From: Nitrospirota bacterium
Lineage (GTDB): Bacteria > Nitrospirota > Nitrospiria > Nitrospirales > Nitrospiraceae
Assembly (NCBI GenBank): GCA_002737345.1
Contig: NSIK01000010.1
Span: forward strand, 1,014-65,013
Direction: 5' to 3'
DNA length: 64,000 nucleotides
Translations under genes and position numbers: made by a program
In this document: positions 45,379-53,982 of the stretch, piece by piece
Layout of the letters: every line of letters begins with the position of its first letter
Numbering within the stretch: position 1 is the first letter of the stretch
Notes under the pieces: model-generated
The model's database searches: none
The model's input: only the letters and a program-made list of their open reading frames with translations
What the model was told of the DNA's origin: nothing

Positions 45379-46743
45379 CTAACCCCGTTGCGCAAAATCT
45401 CCCGACGGACCGAATCGGCCCGTGTCACCCAGGGGCATGTCCACCCGGGCATTGTCGACCACGCTCGAATTGACGGTGATGTCTTCCGGCGCCGGCATCC
45501 AGCCCAATTTTTCAAGAGTCTCCAGCGTCAATTGCCGCAAGGCATCTTTCGCCGTGAGTCGAACCGACGCGTAGGACAGCACTCGCTCCCCTTCTTTAAC
45601 CACTTCAGACGCTTTCGGATCATACAAAAAGGCAATCAGCGGCTCAATCGCCGTATCGCCGATGGTTGCCAGGGCGGCGCTGGCCTTTTCACGCAAGACT
45701 CCATCCTTCAAGAGCATGATCAAATCGGGAATGACGCGCGGATCGCGGAACTGACCCAGCGCCGTGGCCGCCGCTTCCTTAATGAAGGCATCTTCGCTGA
45801 CGATACAACCGGGAGTCGGGGTTCCGTCCTGGCGAATGCCCTTCCCCTTCAACGCATCCAGCACCGGCGGCAGGGCACGAGGATCGCCGATCATGCCAAG
45901 CGACGCAATGGCGTGCCGCTTCACGACCCCGTCCTTCATCGCTTCAATCAAGGCATCGATGGCCCGGGGATCGCCGATCTGGCCCAGCGCGATCGTGGCA
46001 TCTTCGCGGACGGCCCGGTCCGGATCTTTCAACGTGGCAATCAGAATGTCGACGACCTTCGAGTCTCGCACCCAGGTCCGGCCGATTTGATAGTCAGTGG
46101 TCATCCCGCCGAGCGCGCGGGCGGCATGGCATCGGACGATAAAATCTTTATCCGTGAGACATTCCATCAGCGGATCGACGGACGGCTGGCCGATCGAGAT
46201 GAGGGCAGTCCCGGCCGTTTCTCGCACCGTTTTCGAGGGATCGCGGAATAGTTTGGTCAGGACCGGGATCGCTTTGGGATCGCGGATCTTGCCCAACGCC
46301 TCTGCTGCCGCGCTCTTCACGGCGCCGTCGCGATCACGACAGACGAGCATGAGAGCCTCGGCGGCTTTCGGGTCTTTGATTTCCCCGCAGGTTTTCGCGG
46401 CATGTTCACGGACGCGCCACCGCTCGTCCTTCAATGCGGCGAGTAGGCGATCGACCGTTACGGCTCCCATCGCGGCCATGGCCTCGACGGCATCGTTCCG
46501 CACATCCATGGTGGAGTCGTTGAACAGAACAATGAGCGCTTCCACGGCTTTGGGCCCGCCGATCTTGGCCGCGCCACGGCCCGCATGGGCCCGCACGGTC
46601 CAATACTCATCCCCGCACGCGCCAATCAGCGCGTCCAACGTGGCGGGGTTTGCAAGTTCGGCGAGGGCCTTGGCCGCCTCTTCACGTGTGGCATCGTCGG
46701 CATCCTCGAGTGCTTCTAAGAGATCATCAAGCGCCTGGCCCAT
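45379..46743 (-). CDS. HEAT-repeat protein (first and longest of the cluster)
   Basis: 454 residues, about twelve HEAT repeats (ATREEAAKALAELANPATLDALIGA, RWRVREHAAKTCGEIKDPKAAEALMLV, AVREDATIALGQIGDPRAIDALIEAM). Two repeats carry insertions: GGMTTDYQIGRTWVRDSKV and GIRQDGTPTPGCIVSEDAF. After the cap LEKLGWMPAPEDI there is a tail (VVDNARVDMPLGDTGRFGPS) without repeats. It follows the small exported protein by 13 bases. No signal peptide, so it stays in the cytoplasm while its two upstream neighbours are exported. Confidence 0.88.
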   Translation of the reverse strand: MGQALDDLLEALEDADDATREEAAKALAELANPATLDALIGACGDEYWTVRAHAGRGAAKIGGPKAVEALIVLFNDSTMDVRNDAVEAMAAMGAVTVDRLLAALKDERWRVREHAAKTCGEIKDPKAAEALMLVCRDRDGAVKSAAAEALGKIRDPKAIPVLTKLFRDPSKTVRETAGTALISIGQPSVDPLMECLTDKDFIVRCHAARALGGMTTDYQIGRTWVRDSKVVDILIATLKDPDRAVREDATIALGQIGDPRAIDALIEAMKDGVVKRHAIASLGMIGDPRALPPVLDALKGKGIRQDGTPTPGCIVSEDAFIKEAAATALGQFRDPRVIPDLIMLLKDGVLREKASAALATIGDTAIEPLIAFLYDPKASEVVKEGERVLSYASVRLTAKDALRQLTLETLEKLGWMPAPEDITVNSSVVDNARVDMPLGDTGRFGPSGDFAQRG

Positions 46744-46756
46744 AGGTGCCGCTCCT

Positions 46757-47191
46757 CTACGGATAGTAGTTATCGCGCTGGCCGCCGTGCGGATAGGTGC
46801 GGCTGCAACGGATGGTTAAGGTCTGGGTCCCTCGTCCCTCCACACATTGGTCGAGGGACTGGGCAATATCCAACTTTCCCTCCAGATTCACCGCGAAGGG
46901 AAAATCAAAGGTGAAACTGATGAATTTATATTTGCCTGGTTTCAATTTGAGCGCGCGGGACTCGGTCGTTCTATGGGCATCCATGGACTCGGGGTCCGAG
47001 GCCTGGATGAGAGGAGTGACGCCTGGCACATACCACCAAGTCTGAGGATTAATCTTCGTCGCGTCGATGGTGATGACATGTTCCTGCGTATAGGCGGCAG
47101 GAGGACCGGCCGCGATGGCCGAAAGGAGCGTCGCGGAGCTCAGCAACCCTCCCGCCAGACAACCCATCATGTACCGTTGCACAGTCTGCAT
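46757..47191 (-). CDS. Small exported protein in the HEAT operon
   Basis: 144 residues from ATG 47191. Signal peptide MQTVQRYMMGCLAGGLLSSA...AIAA; the mature chain runs about 118 residues: HVITIDATKINPQTWWYVPGVTPL, KLKPGKYKFISFTFDFPFAVNLEG and QTLTIRCSRTYPHGGQ. Two cysteines (QCVEG, IRCSR) could pair. The KPGKYKF...F pattern suggests a beta-sandwich, vaguely cupredoxin-like, but no copper ligands are apparent. Family not recognised. Eight bases after the phosphatase-fold gene. Confidence 0.78.
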   Translation of the reverse strand: MQTVQRYMMGCLAGGLLSSATLLSAIAAGPPAAYTQEHVITIDATKINPQTWWYVPGVTPLIQASDPESMDAHRTTESRALKLKPGKYKFISFTFDFPFAVNLEGKLDIAQSLDQCVEGRGTQTLTIRCSRTYPHGGQRDNYYP

Positions 47192-47199
47192 TCTGTGAC

Positions 47200-48198
47200 C
47201 TATTCCAGGGATACTTTTGGAGCGGCGACAAAGTCCGCCTGAAAGATTTCTTCCACGGCATGGCTTTCCCATTCTGTATGGGTCTGCAATCCCAGCGTCC
47301 GCATCACGGTCGCGCCCGTATCTAAAATAGAGACAGGCTGGTGGATCGCATAACCATGCTTGATCCCCACCCCCGAGGCAATCCAGGGCACCATCGGGAC
47401 GGCTGCGTCCGCCTGCTCCTGACCAGGATCCCGGCCCTCAGCACTGAGCGAGGTGACGAACAGGGTCGTTCCCTTGATCAGCCTTTTTTCTTTATAGAGA
47501 TCCAACACGGAATTGATCGCCTTATCCACCGAGCGCAGGGCCTCGCGATATTCCTTCGAAGTCCAACCCCGAGCTGTGCCAGCGCGGCCAGCCTCAGGAA
47601 GATGCACAACCAGGAAATGCGGCAAAGCCGAGATGGCATGGCCGTACCCATGACCGCTGGTCGCTTTTTTGAAATATTGACGAATGTAGGACACGATCCG
47701 GTCCGTGCTGCATTCAGGCTTCAGGGGCCCGCACATCTGATAGTCGGTGTAGGGCTCCGGTCTCGCCAGCTGATAGAGCGATTCGTCCATGAGGAAAATC
47801 GCGCTGTCGCGGCCCCCGCTGAGATCGAGATAGTCAAACACGCTCGGAGCGCGTGGATAGCCGCGGCTGAATTCAAAGACGTTCCAGGTAATGCCGTGCT
47901 TTTCGACCGGCATCCCCGTAATCAACGACGCCATCGTCGGGAGCCGCAAAGCTGGCTTCACCGCCGTAGCCGACCAGGTGACAGACCCGTCCTTCACCAA
48001 CTGGCTAAGGATCGGCATCGTGCCGCCCTTCAGGGAGTCCTGGCTAAACCCTTCCAGGACGAAAAGAATCACATGTTCGGTCTGAACCGTTGAAACAGGA
48101 GCGGCCACCGCCGCGCCATTCTGGAGCAACAAACCGAGAGACAGGCACGATGTGGCAAATATTCGAAATGACCATCCGCGATGGAGGCGACGTAACAT
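47200..48198 (-). CDS. Exported alkaline-phosphatase-superfamily protein with altered metal sites
   Basis: 332 residues from ATG 48198 (MLRRLHRGWSFRIF), with a signal peptide ending near AAVAAP. The fold of type I phosphodiesterase/AP enzymes is visible: VILFVLEGFSQDSL, TMPILSQLVKDGS, ALRLPTMASLITGMPVEKHGITWN with the threonine nucleophile position. However, the first metal Asp reads Glu (LEGF), the D..GH region reads LPEAGRAGTARG, and the DH pair reads LS (TSLSAEG). Metal binding is therefore doubtful. First gene of the HEAT operon. Confidence 0.82.
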   Translation of the reverse strand: MLRRLHRGWSFRIFATSCLSLGLLLQNGAAVAAPVSTVQTEHVILFVLEGFSQDSLKGGTMPILSQLVKDGSVTWSATAVKPALRLPTMASLITGMPVEKHGITWNVFEFSRGYPRAPSVFDYLDLSGGRDSAIFLMDESLYQLARPEPYTDYQMCGPLKPECSTDRIVSYIRQYFKKATSGHGYGHAISALPHFLVVHLPEAGRAGTARGWTSKEYREALRSVDKAINSVLDLYKEKRLIKGTTLFVTSLSAEGRDPGQEQADAAVPMVPWIASGVGIKHGYAIHQPVSILDTGATVMRTLGLQTHTEWESHAVEEIFQADFVAAPKVSLE

Positions 48199-48663
48199 AT
48201 CCACAGACCAGTCCTTCCTGTTCCAAGACGACATTTAAGCTATCATGGCGTTTTCCACCAAGGCAAGGGAGGCAGGGGGCTCCGCAGGCATGATTCATCA
48301 GGGTTCATGCGGCCAGGGAGCCTTCCGGCAGAATGGTCAAGAGTCGATGCCCGTGCTATGGCTATAGGGGCCTCGTGGCTGGCAAAGAGCCGGCCCTGAG
48401 GCCTCAGTTCTAATCTAGCGAGGAAGAGGGAGATGCCGGATATCTGTGCTCAACAGGCGCCAGCTCGCTGGACGCTTCCTCACATCGGACAACCCTCCCT
48501 GAGCCTCTTCGCTCTCCTGCTCATCCTGCCTGCAACCGAACCCAGCACCGTCACTCGTCGCCGCTCCGCCAGACAGACCAGCCCGTCGAGCATTTTCGTC
48601 TTGAAAAAAGCGCCAAATCCAGCGACAGTCGCCCTACTGTAATCAGTTCAGGAGGTCTTTCCA
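48199..48663. other. Divergent intergenic region, no supported gene
   Basis: About 465 bases between the HEAT operon and an adhesin-E-like gene. The 69-codon frame at 48433-48642 has no ribosome site and an atypical composition. A perfect 12-base palindrome CTGAGGCCTCAG lies at 48396-48407. No strong -35/-10 pair was found on either strand, though both operons need one here. Confidence 0.45.
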
Positions 48664-49065
48664 ATGACACGATTTATCCTACTCACTCTGTGTGTATTAT
48701 TAATGACCAGCGACGCATGGGCAAAATGGACACAGAGCGGAGAAAATGAAGGCGGCATCCTCACCCACTATGTGGACCGTGGCACAATACGACGCACAGG
48801 ACATCTAACAAAGATGTGGGCACTGCAGAACTTTGCGGCTGCACAGGCTTCGGCCAATAATGGAAAGCCCTTTCGATCAAAGAAGGTGCGATTTGAGTTT
48901 GACTGTCGTGATGAGAAGCACCGACTCCTCGCATCCTTTTGGTATGCAGGACTAATGGGGAGAGGCGACATCGTTGTTTCAAGCACAACGCCGGGCACGT
49001 GGGCGCCTATTATCCCGGACAGCGTGCAGGAAACCTGGTGGAGGATTGCGTGCAAGAAGAAATGA
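48664..49065 (+). CDS. Exported surface-adhesin-E-like protein
   Basis: 133 residues, CAGGAGG upstream. Signal peptide MTRFILLTLCVLLMTSDAWA. The mature part, KWTQSGENEGGILTHYVDRGTIRRTGHLTKMWALQNF and CRDEKHRLLASFWYAG, has the pattern of the surface-adhesin E (NE-like) domain: W..., YVD..TIRR.G..., W.L..F. Two Cys (FDCRDEK, RIACKKK) probably pair. Many environmental bacteria carry such small proteins with unproven roles. Confidence 0.7.
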   Translation: MTRFILLTLCVLLMTSDAWAKWTQSGENEGGILTHYVDRGTIRRTGHLTKMWALQNFAAAQASANNGKPFRSKKVRFEFDCRDEKHRLLASFWYAGLMGRGDIVVSSTTPGTWAPIIPDSVQETWWRIACKKK

Positions 49066-49118
49066 TTGAAATACTTCACGCTTATACATCGCGAATAACA
49101 TCGGGTATGTAACTCACC

Positions 49119-50390
49119 ATGCCGATTGAAAATAATTTCCAGCACGACGAGATGTCCCGGAAAAATCCCGGCGAGCGGCTCACCATTCGCGAGGCCACCC
49201 TGGCCACGCTCCAAGAATCGCCGTCCGGACACGAAACCATGGCCGCAACCGGCAAGCGCCTGTCGCAAGCGGGAGTCCGCCTGATCGTTTTTCTGCATGG
49301 CTCCATCATGGGAACCGACCTCTTCGGGGCGCAGCGACTGGATGACCTGGGAGGGCTCAAACGAGGCTACTCGCGCGGCGTGGCGGGACTCGATGCCCTC
49401 TTAGCATTGCTACGAGACGGCAGCAATGGCATCTCCTCTCTTCCGGGAGGCCTAAAGCCACCGCTCCCGAACGATGACGCCACCAAGCGGCTACTCGACG
49501 AGCAGATCGGGGATGCAGGCAATTTCACCAATGTTTACGTGGAGCAGATGAAACAGTCCCTCAACAAGGGCCTGGACCGTCCAATCCATTGCCTCCGCGA
49601 ACTCTGGTCTTGCGAGCACCATCACCTGGGCCGTGCCCTGGCAGCCATCTCACTGCTCGGACGGCTGCGAGACTGGGCCGAAACCCACAAGCTGGCCCAG
49701 GGCGATCGCATCCTTATGCAGGCCCATGGACAGGCAGGCCTCGTCCTCGCCCTCGTCTCGAACCTCTTATGTCCATCCGCATCTAGCAGCAGGACGAGAC
49801 TGTTCGACCTCCTATCGGCGTTCGCTGCTCAAACCAATCGACCGGATATCGCCACGACCATCCAACGGATCGCGCCCTTCCTGTCGGAGGGCACCCTCCT
49901 GAATAGCGCGGCACTGGACGTCGTCACCTTCGGCATGCCGGTCCGGTACGGATGGGACCTATCGGGATTGGGCAAGCTACTGCATATCGTCAACCATCGA
50001 AATCTTCGAACCGATGGCAAGACCTGGCTCGCGAAAATGGAATTACCCCAGATCACGATGGAAATGCCGATTGCCTGGGGTGGAGATTATGTTCAGGAAA
50101 TGGCTGTCGCAGGCAGCGATGCCGTGCCAGAAGCCGAAGCAGCAAAAACCGCGAACAAGGCTGTGTGGGAAATCGTCGAACCCTTTGACGGATTCGAGCG
50201 CTGGCTCGAATGCGCCCGCCGGGCCGTCCGTATCCCGAGCGAAGGGCTGGGCATGCTCGTCGACTACAAAGACTCCACGGGATCAACCAATGTGCGAGAC
50301 CACTACTTCGGCCACGCAGCCTATACCCGCCGCAACACGATGCTCTTCAACATGACAGAAATTGCGCAGGCTCTCTACCCGACTCCGTAA
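49119..50390 (+). CDS. Alpha/beta-hydrolase-like protein lacking the nucleophilic serine
   Basis: 423 residues, no signal peptide. An alpha/beta-hydrolase layout is suggested by VRLIVFLHGSIMGTDLFG (oxyanion-type HG), then GDRILMQAHGQAGLVLALVSNLL where the G-x-S-x-G elbow should be, and DVVTFGMPVRYGWD (fGtP strand). The elbow reads AHGQAG, so the serine is Gly. His near NHRNLR or the C-terminal HYFGHAAYTRR could be remnants. Possibly a non-catalytic binding protein. ATG 49119 has a weak ribosome site. It converges on polA. Confidence 0.6.
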   Translation: MPIENNFQHDEMSRKNPGERLTIREATLATLQESPSGHETMAATGKRLSQAGVRLIVFLHGSIMGTDLFGAQRLDDLGGLKRGYSRGVAGLDALLALLRDGSNGISSLPGGLKPPLPNDDATKRLLDEQIGDAGNFTNVYVEQMKQSLNKGLDRPIHCLRELWSCEHHHLGRALAAISLLGRLRDWAETHKLAQGDRILMQAHGQAGLVLALVSNLLCPSASSSRTRLFDLLSAFAAQTNRPDIATTIQRIAPFLSEGTLLNSAALDVVTFGMPVRYGWDLSGLGKLLHIVNHRNLRTDGKTWLAKMELPQITMEMPIAWGGDYVQEMAVAGSDAVPEAEAAKTANKAVWEIVEPFDGFERWLECARRAVRIPSEGLGMLVDYKDSTGSTNVRDHYFGHAAYTRRNTMLFNMTEIAQALYPTP

Positions 50391-50419
50391 CAGATCAACC
50401 AGCCTCGCAACCTTGGCTG

Positions 50420-53080
50420 CTACGGATGAGCCACTCGCCAGTTATGGCCTGTCCCCATATCCACTTTCAGCGGCACAGACAGCCCCAGCTTCTTTCCCGT
50501 CCCTTCCATCTCCTGCTTCACCAGCCGCTTCGTCTCTTCCAAATCTTTCTCCGGCACCTCGAAGATCAATTCGTCATGGACTTGAAGAATCATCTTGGTA
50601 TGGGGCAGCTCATGGTGCAGCAACCGGCTCACATTGATCATCGCCACTTTGATGAGATCCGCGGCTGAACCCTGGATCGGACTGTTCACCGCCATCCGTT
50701 CGCCAAAGCCCCTTTGCACCGGATCCCCGCTCTGCAACTCGGGAATCGGACGCCGCCTCCCGAGGATCGTGGTCGTGTAGCCCTTCGTTTTGCCTTCTTC
50801 GATATTCCAGTCCATTAGGGCCCGCACGGCCGAAAACTTCTCAAAGAAGGTCTCGATATACTTCTTCGCCTCTGCCTGCGTCACGCCAATGTTTGAAGCC
50901 AGGCCGAAGGGGCTGATCCCATACACAATCCCGAAGACAACAGTCTTGGCCACGCGCCGCATATCTCGCGTGATCTGACCGGAGGGCAGGCCAAAAATCT
51001 CCATGGCCGTCGCCATATGGATATCTTCACCCTTTGCAAAGACGGCGAGCAAGCGAGGATCTTGCGACAGGTGCGCAAGGATGCGAGGCTCGATCTGGCT
51101 ATAGTCAGCGCAGAGGAGGGTATGACCGGGAGGCGCGATAAAGGCTTCTCTGATTCGTAGCCCGTACTCGCCCTTTACCGGAATATTTTGCAAGTTCGGC
51201 TCAGTGGAGGAAAGCCGTCCAGTGGCCGCGACGGTTTGATTAAGCGAGGTATGGAGCCGTTTGGTCTCAGGCTTAACCATTTCAGGCAAGGCATCCACAT
51301 AGGTGGACTTGAGCTTGCTGAGACTTCGATAATTCACGATCTGCGCGGGCAATTCATGTTGTGCGGCAAGCTGCGCCAACGTGTCTTCGTCGGTCGAGTA
51401 GCCGGTCTTGGTCTTCCTAATCGGTTTAAGCCCAAGCTTCTCGAAGAGCACTGTGGCGAGCTGCTTGGGCGAATTGATATTGAACTCGCCGCCTGCCATG
51501 CCCTGGATTGTTTCGATCATCTTGTCGAGATCATGCTCTAACTCTTTACTGAGCTTGTGCAGCCCTTCGACATCCAATAAAAAGCCGTTTCGCTCGATCT
51601 CGGCCAGCACCGACACCAACGGCATCTCCACATCGTTGAACAGTGTAAGGCTTCCCTGCTCCGCCAGCCGTTCCGTCAAGGGCTGAGCCAGCCTGGCCAG
51701 CACCAAGGCTGCTTCCGTCGCTTCCTCTTGTGACCCTGTCTCCTCCTCATCGAAGAGGGATTTTGGCGCGGCCTTCTCCGGCTTCCCTGTCCCTAGCCGA
51801 TGGTCCAGCAGTTCCAGCGCAATCGTCTCAAGCTGGTGATCGCGGCGGTTGGGATTCAGGAGATAGTCCGCCACCATCGTGTCCAGATAGGGACCGGCGA
51901 GGGTCACGCCGATCCGGTGAAAGCCCAATAGGGTCGCTTTCAGATCATGCACCACCTTGGTTCTCGTGGAGTCATGCAGCAGCCCGATGATCGGCCTCAT
52001 GTAGGCATGGACGTCGAACGGAATGAACGCCGTCTTATCTCTCGTAGAGAGCGCAAGGCCCTCCACGTCAACCTGCGTAGGAGTTCCAGGAGGCAGCAGA
52101 CATTGCAGACCGAGGACGCCTCCCTGCGGCAAGCTCTCCACAAATCGCTGCGCGGAGGATTCATCCTGCACGAGCTTCGTCTCCGCCACAGCCTTCGCCG
52201 GTTGCGTGAAGGAGGACTGAAACGTTTTGAGGAGTGAGGTGAACCCCAACTCACGCAGCAAATCGGTCAGCTGGTCCTGATGCGGAGGCTTGATGTGATA
52301 GGTCTCGGGCTTGAAGGGGATGGGGCTATCCAGTTGGATGGTCACCAGCCTCCAGCTGAGACGGGCATTCTCGGCCTGGTCGATCAGGAGGGCCTTGATC
52401 CGGGGCGGCGTGACTTCTTCGACGCGGCGCAAGAGTTCTTCGATCGTGCCAAACTGAGCAATCAGTTTCATCGCCGTTTTCTCACCGATGCCCTTGACGC
52501 CGGGAATATTGTCCGACGCATCGCCCATAAGCCCCATGATCTCGACAACGCGCGCCGGCTCCACGCCGAAACGCTCAACACAGTCCGCTTCACCAAGCCA
52601 TTTGTCTTTTACCGGATCGTAGATGCGCACGTGGGGAGTCAGGAGCTGGAACATATCCTTGTCGCCCGTGACGATAACGACATCATACCCATACTGCTCC
52701 GCCTGGTGCGCGAGGGTACCGATCAAATCGTCTGCCTCATGCCCGGACTGTCGGACGGCGGGGATGTTGAGGGCATCCACGATGCGATGGATATAGGGAA
52801 TCTGAGCGCTCATCCCGTCCGGCATCGGTGGCCGCTGCGCTTTGTAGTCTTTGAACTCCGCGTGGCGCAGGGTCGGCCCTTTTTCGTCAAACGCCACAAC
52901 AATTCCATCCGGCTTCTTCTCGCGAATAATCTTCAGCAACATCGTCGTGAAGCCGAGGATGGCGTTGGTCTGAAGACCTTTGGAATTATTCATCGCCGGC
53001 AGGGCGAAGAAGGCACGATAGATGTACGCGCTTCCATCGATCAGATAGAGCGTCTTGCGGCTGGAATCGTTGCTGGCCAT
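50420..53080 (-). CDS. polA: DNA polymerase I
   Basis: 886 residues. The 5'-nuclease domain (about 1-295) starts TLYLIDGSAYIYRAFFALP and contains VTGDKDMFQLL and GIGEKTAMKLI. The 3'-5' exonuclease region (about 310-490) has lost the DxE motif (LGLQCLLP) and the second Asp (HDLKATLLGF), so proofreading is probably absent, as in many PolA. The polymerase has motif A DYSQIEPRILAHLS, motif B RRVAKTVVFGIVYG and motif C QVHDE. Roles: Okazaki fragment processing and repair. Confidence 0.97.
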   Translation of the reverse strand: MASNDSSRKTLYLIDGSAYIYRAFFALPAMNNSKGLQTNAILGFTTMLLKIIREKKPDGIVVAFDEKGPTLRHAEFKDYKAQRPPMPDGMSAQIPYIHRIVDALNIPAVRQSGHEADDLIGTLAHQAEQYGYDVVIVTGDKDMFQLLTPHVRIYDPVKDKWLGEADCVERFGVEPARVVEIMGLMGDASDNIPGVKGIGEKTAMKLIAQFGTIEELLRRVEEVTPPRIKALLIDQAENARLSWRLVTIQLDSPIPFKPETYHIKPPHQDQLTDLLRELGFTSLLKTFQSSFTQPAKAVAETKLVQDESSAQRFVESLPQGGVLGLQCLLPPGTPTQVDVEGLALSTRDKTAFIPFDVHAYMRPIIGLLHDSTRTKVVHDLKATLLGFHRIGVTLAGPYLDTMVADYLLNPNRRDHQLETIALELLDHRLGTGKPEKAAPKSLFDEEETGSQEEATEAALVLARLAQPLTERLAEQGSLTLFNDVEMPLVSVLAEIERNGFLLDVEGLHKLSKELEHDLDKMIETIQGMAGGEFNINSPKQLATVLFEKLGLKPIRKTKTGYSTDEDTLAQLAAQHELPAQIVNYRSLSKLKSTYVDALPEMVKPETKRLHTSLNQTVAATGRLSSTEPNLQNIPVKGEYGLRIREAFIAPPGHTLLCADYSQIEPRILAHLSQDPRLLAVFAKGEDIHMATAMEIFGLPSGQITRDMRRVAKTVVFGIVYGISPFGLASNIGVTQAEAKKYIETFFEKFSAVRALMDWNIEEGKTKGYTTTILGRRRPIPELQSGDPVQRGFGERMAVNSPIQGSAADLIKVAMINVSRLLHHELPHTKMILQVHDELIFEVPEKDLEETKRLVKQEMEGTGKKLGLSVPLKVDMGTGHNWRVAHP

Positions 53081-53085
53081 GGGGT

Positions 53086-53517
53086 TTAGGGATCTGGAGC
53101 GAGGCTCAGTGGGGGTTTATGAAACTTCTGGCGCATCGTATTGATGACGCCAAACAGGGTCGGCTGGCCGACCATTTTGGCCTCTAGCTCGCGCTTTCTG
53201 GGAAAGTCCATGAGCGAGATCCCGATCAGCATCGTCAGCAGACCCTGCCCCGGCAGAAAAAGCATGGCAAGCCCGCCCAAAAATAACACCGCTCCCACGA
53301 TGTTCTTCACGATCAGCCCTATCAGGCGCAGCAAGGGATGATGGTCTTTCATCCAATGGCGGGGTGTCCTCGTGTCGAAATAGTCGGCCGGCAGACGGAC
53401 CAGAATCAGCGGGATCGCAATCAGAGAGCCGATAAAGCCGAACACCGAAACCACAGTGAGGCCGATGAGCAGGTCGACCGGAATCCATTGCTGAATTGTT
53501 GCGAGTAGGCCATCCAT
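53086..53517 (-). CDS. PGPGW-type transmembrane protein
   Basis: 143 residues with two or three membrane helices (LLIGLTVVSVFGFIGSLIAIPLILV; IVKNIVGAVLFLGGLAMLFLPGQGLLTMLIGISLM). The loop 'LFLPGQG' corresponds to the PGPGW motif of this family of putative transmembrane proteins. The C-terminus is basic and cytoplasmic. It is upstream of polA by five bases. Role unknown. Confidence 0.8.
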   Translation of the reverse strand: MDGLLATIQQWIPVDLLIGLTVVSVFGFIGSLIAIPLILVRLPADYFDTRTPRHWMKDHHPLLRLIGLIVKNIVGAVLFLGGLAMLFLPGQGLLTMLIGISLMDFPRKRELEAKMVGQPTLFGVINTMRQKFHKPPLSLAPDP

Positions 53518-53581
53518 GGACCGCGCATCTTAGCATGCGACCTGGGAGCACTCAAGCCAACAACCAAGGGGCGGCGAGGGT

Positions 53582-53610
53582 TTGCGGCAGATTTCTGAGC
53601 GAGCTATAAT
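53582..53610 (+). promoter_or_regulatory. Predicted promoter directly abutting the next start codon
   Basis: TTGCGG (53582-53587), a 17-base spacer, perfect TATAAT (53605-53610). The ATG follows at 53620, so transcription would begin about three bases before the start codon. Confidence 0.5.
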
Positions 53611-53619
53611 CCCCCTACG

Positions 53620-53973
53620 ATGTCGCACCGGTCTCTCTGCATAGGACGAATCAGCGCCTGGCTCAGGATTGCGGTCCTGAGCTTGGGTCTTGTGACAATC
53701 GCCTCCTTCGTCAGTGCCGCCGAATATTTTCATATCGAGATTACGAAAAAAGGCCTGGGCAAGGAAGTCGTCATCACGCAGGGCGCGAGAGAATGGTTCA
53801 TGCTGATCGAGGTGACGCCGGAGAATTCGGTAGTCCTGCGGCAGGAAAAAGATCAAAATAAGTACCTTGTCGACGAGAGTGAAACGCATGATCGCCCTAT
53901 GACCACAGGCGAAGTCGATGCGACCATCACTGATTACATCAATAGCGTCAAAACACGCGCCACCAAGAAATAG
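53620..53973 (+). CDS. Small exported protein of unknown function, possibly leaderless
   Basis: 117 residues. A hydrophobic segment (LRIAVLSLGLVTIASFVSA) then cleavage before AEYFHIE; mature part about 84 residues: KGLGKEVVITQGAREWFMLIEVTPENSVVLRQ and TITDYINSVKTR. There is no ribosome site, and the promoter -10 ends nine bases before the ATG, so the mRNA may be leaderless. No family recognised. Nine bases upstream of a DsrE gene, so probably co-transcribed. Confidence 0.75.
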   Translation: MSHRSLCIGRISAWLRIAVLSLGLVTIASFVSAAEYFHIEITKKGLGKEVVITQGAREWFMLIEVTPENSVVLRQEKDQNKYLVDESETHDRPMTTGEVDATITDYINSVKTRATKK

Positions 53974-53982
53974 CCGCCGCCT

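Noticed and set aside
48433-48642. 69-residue plus-strand ORF upstream of the adhesin-E-like gene
   Set aside because: No ribosome site, no recognisable domain, composition like noncoding sequence.
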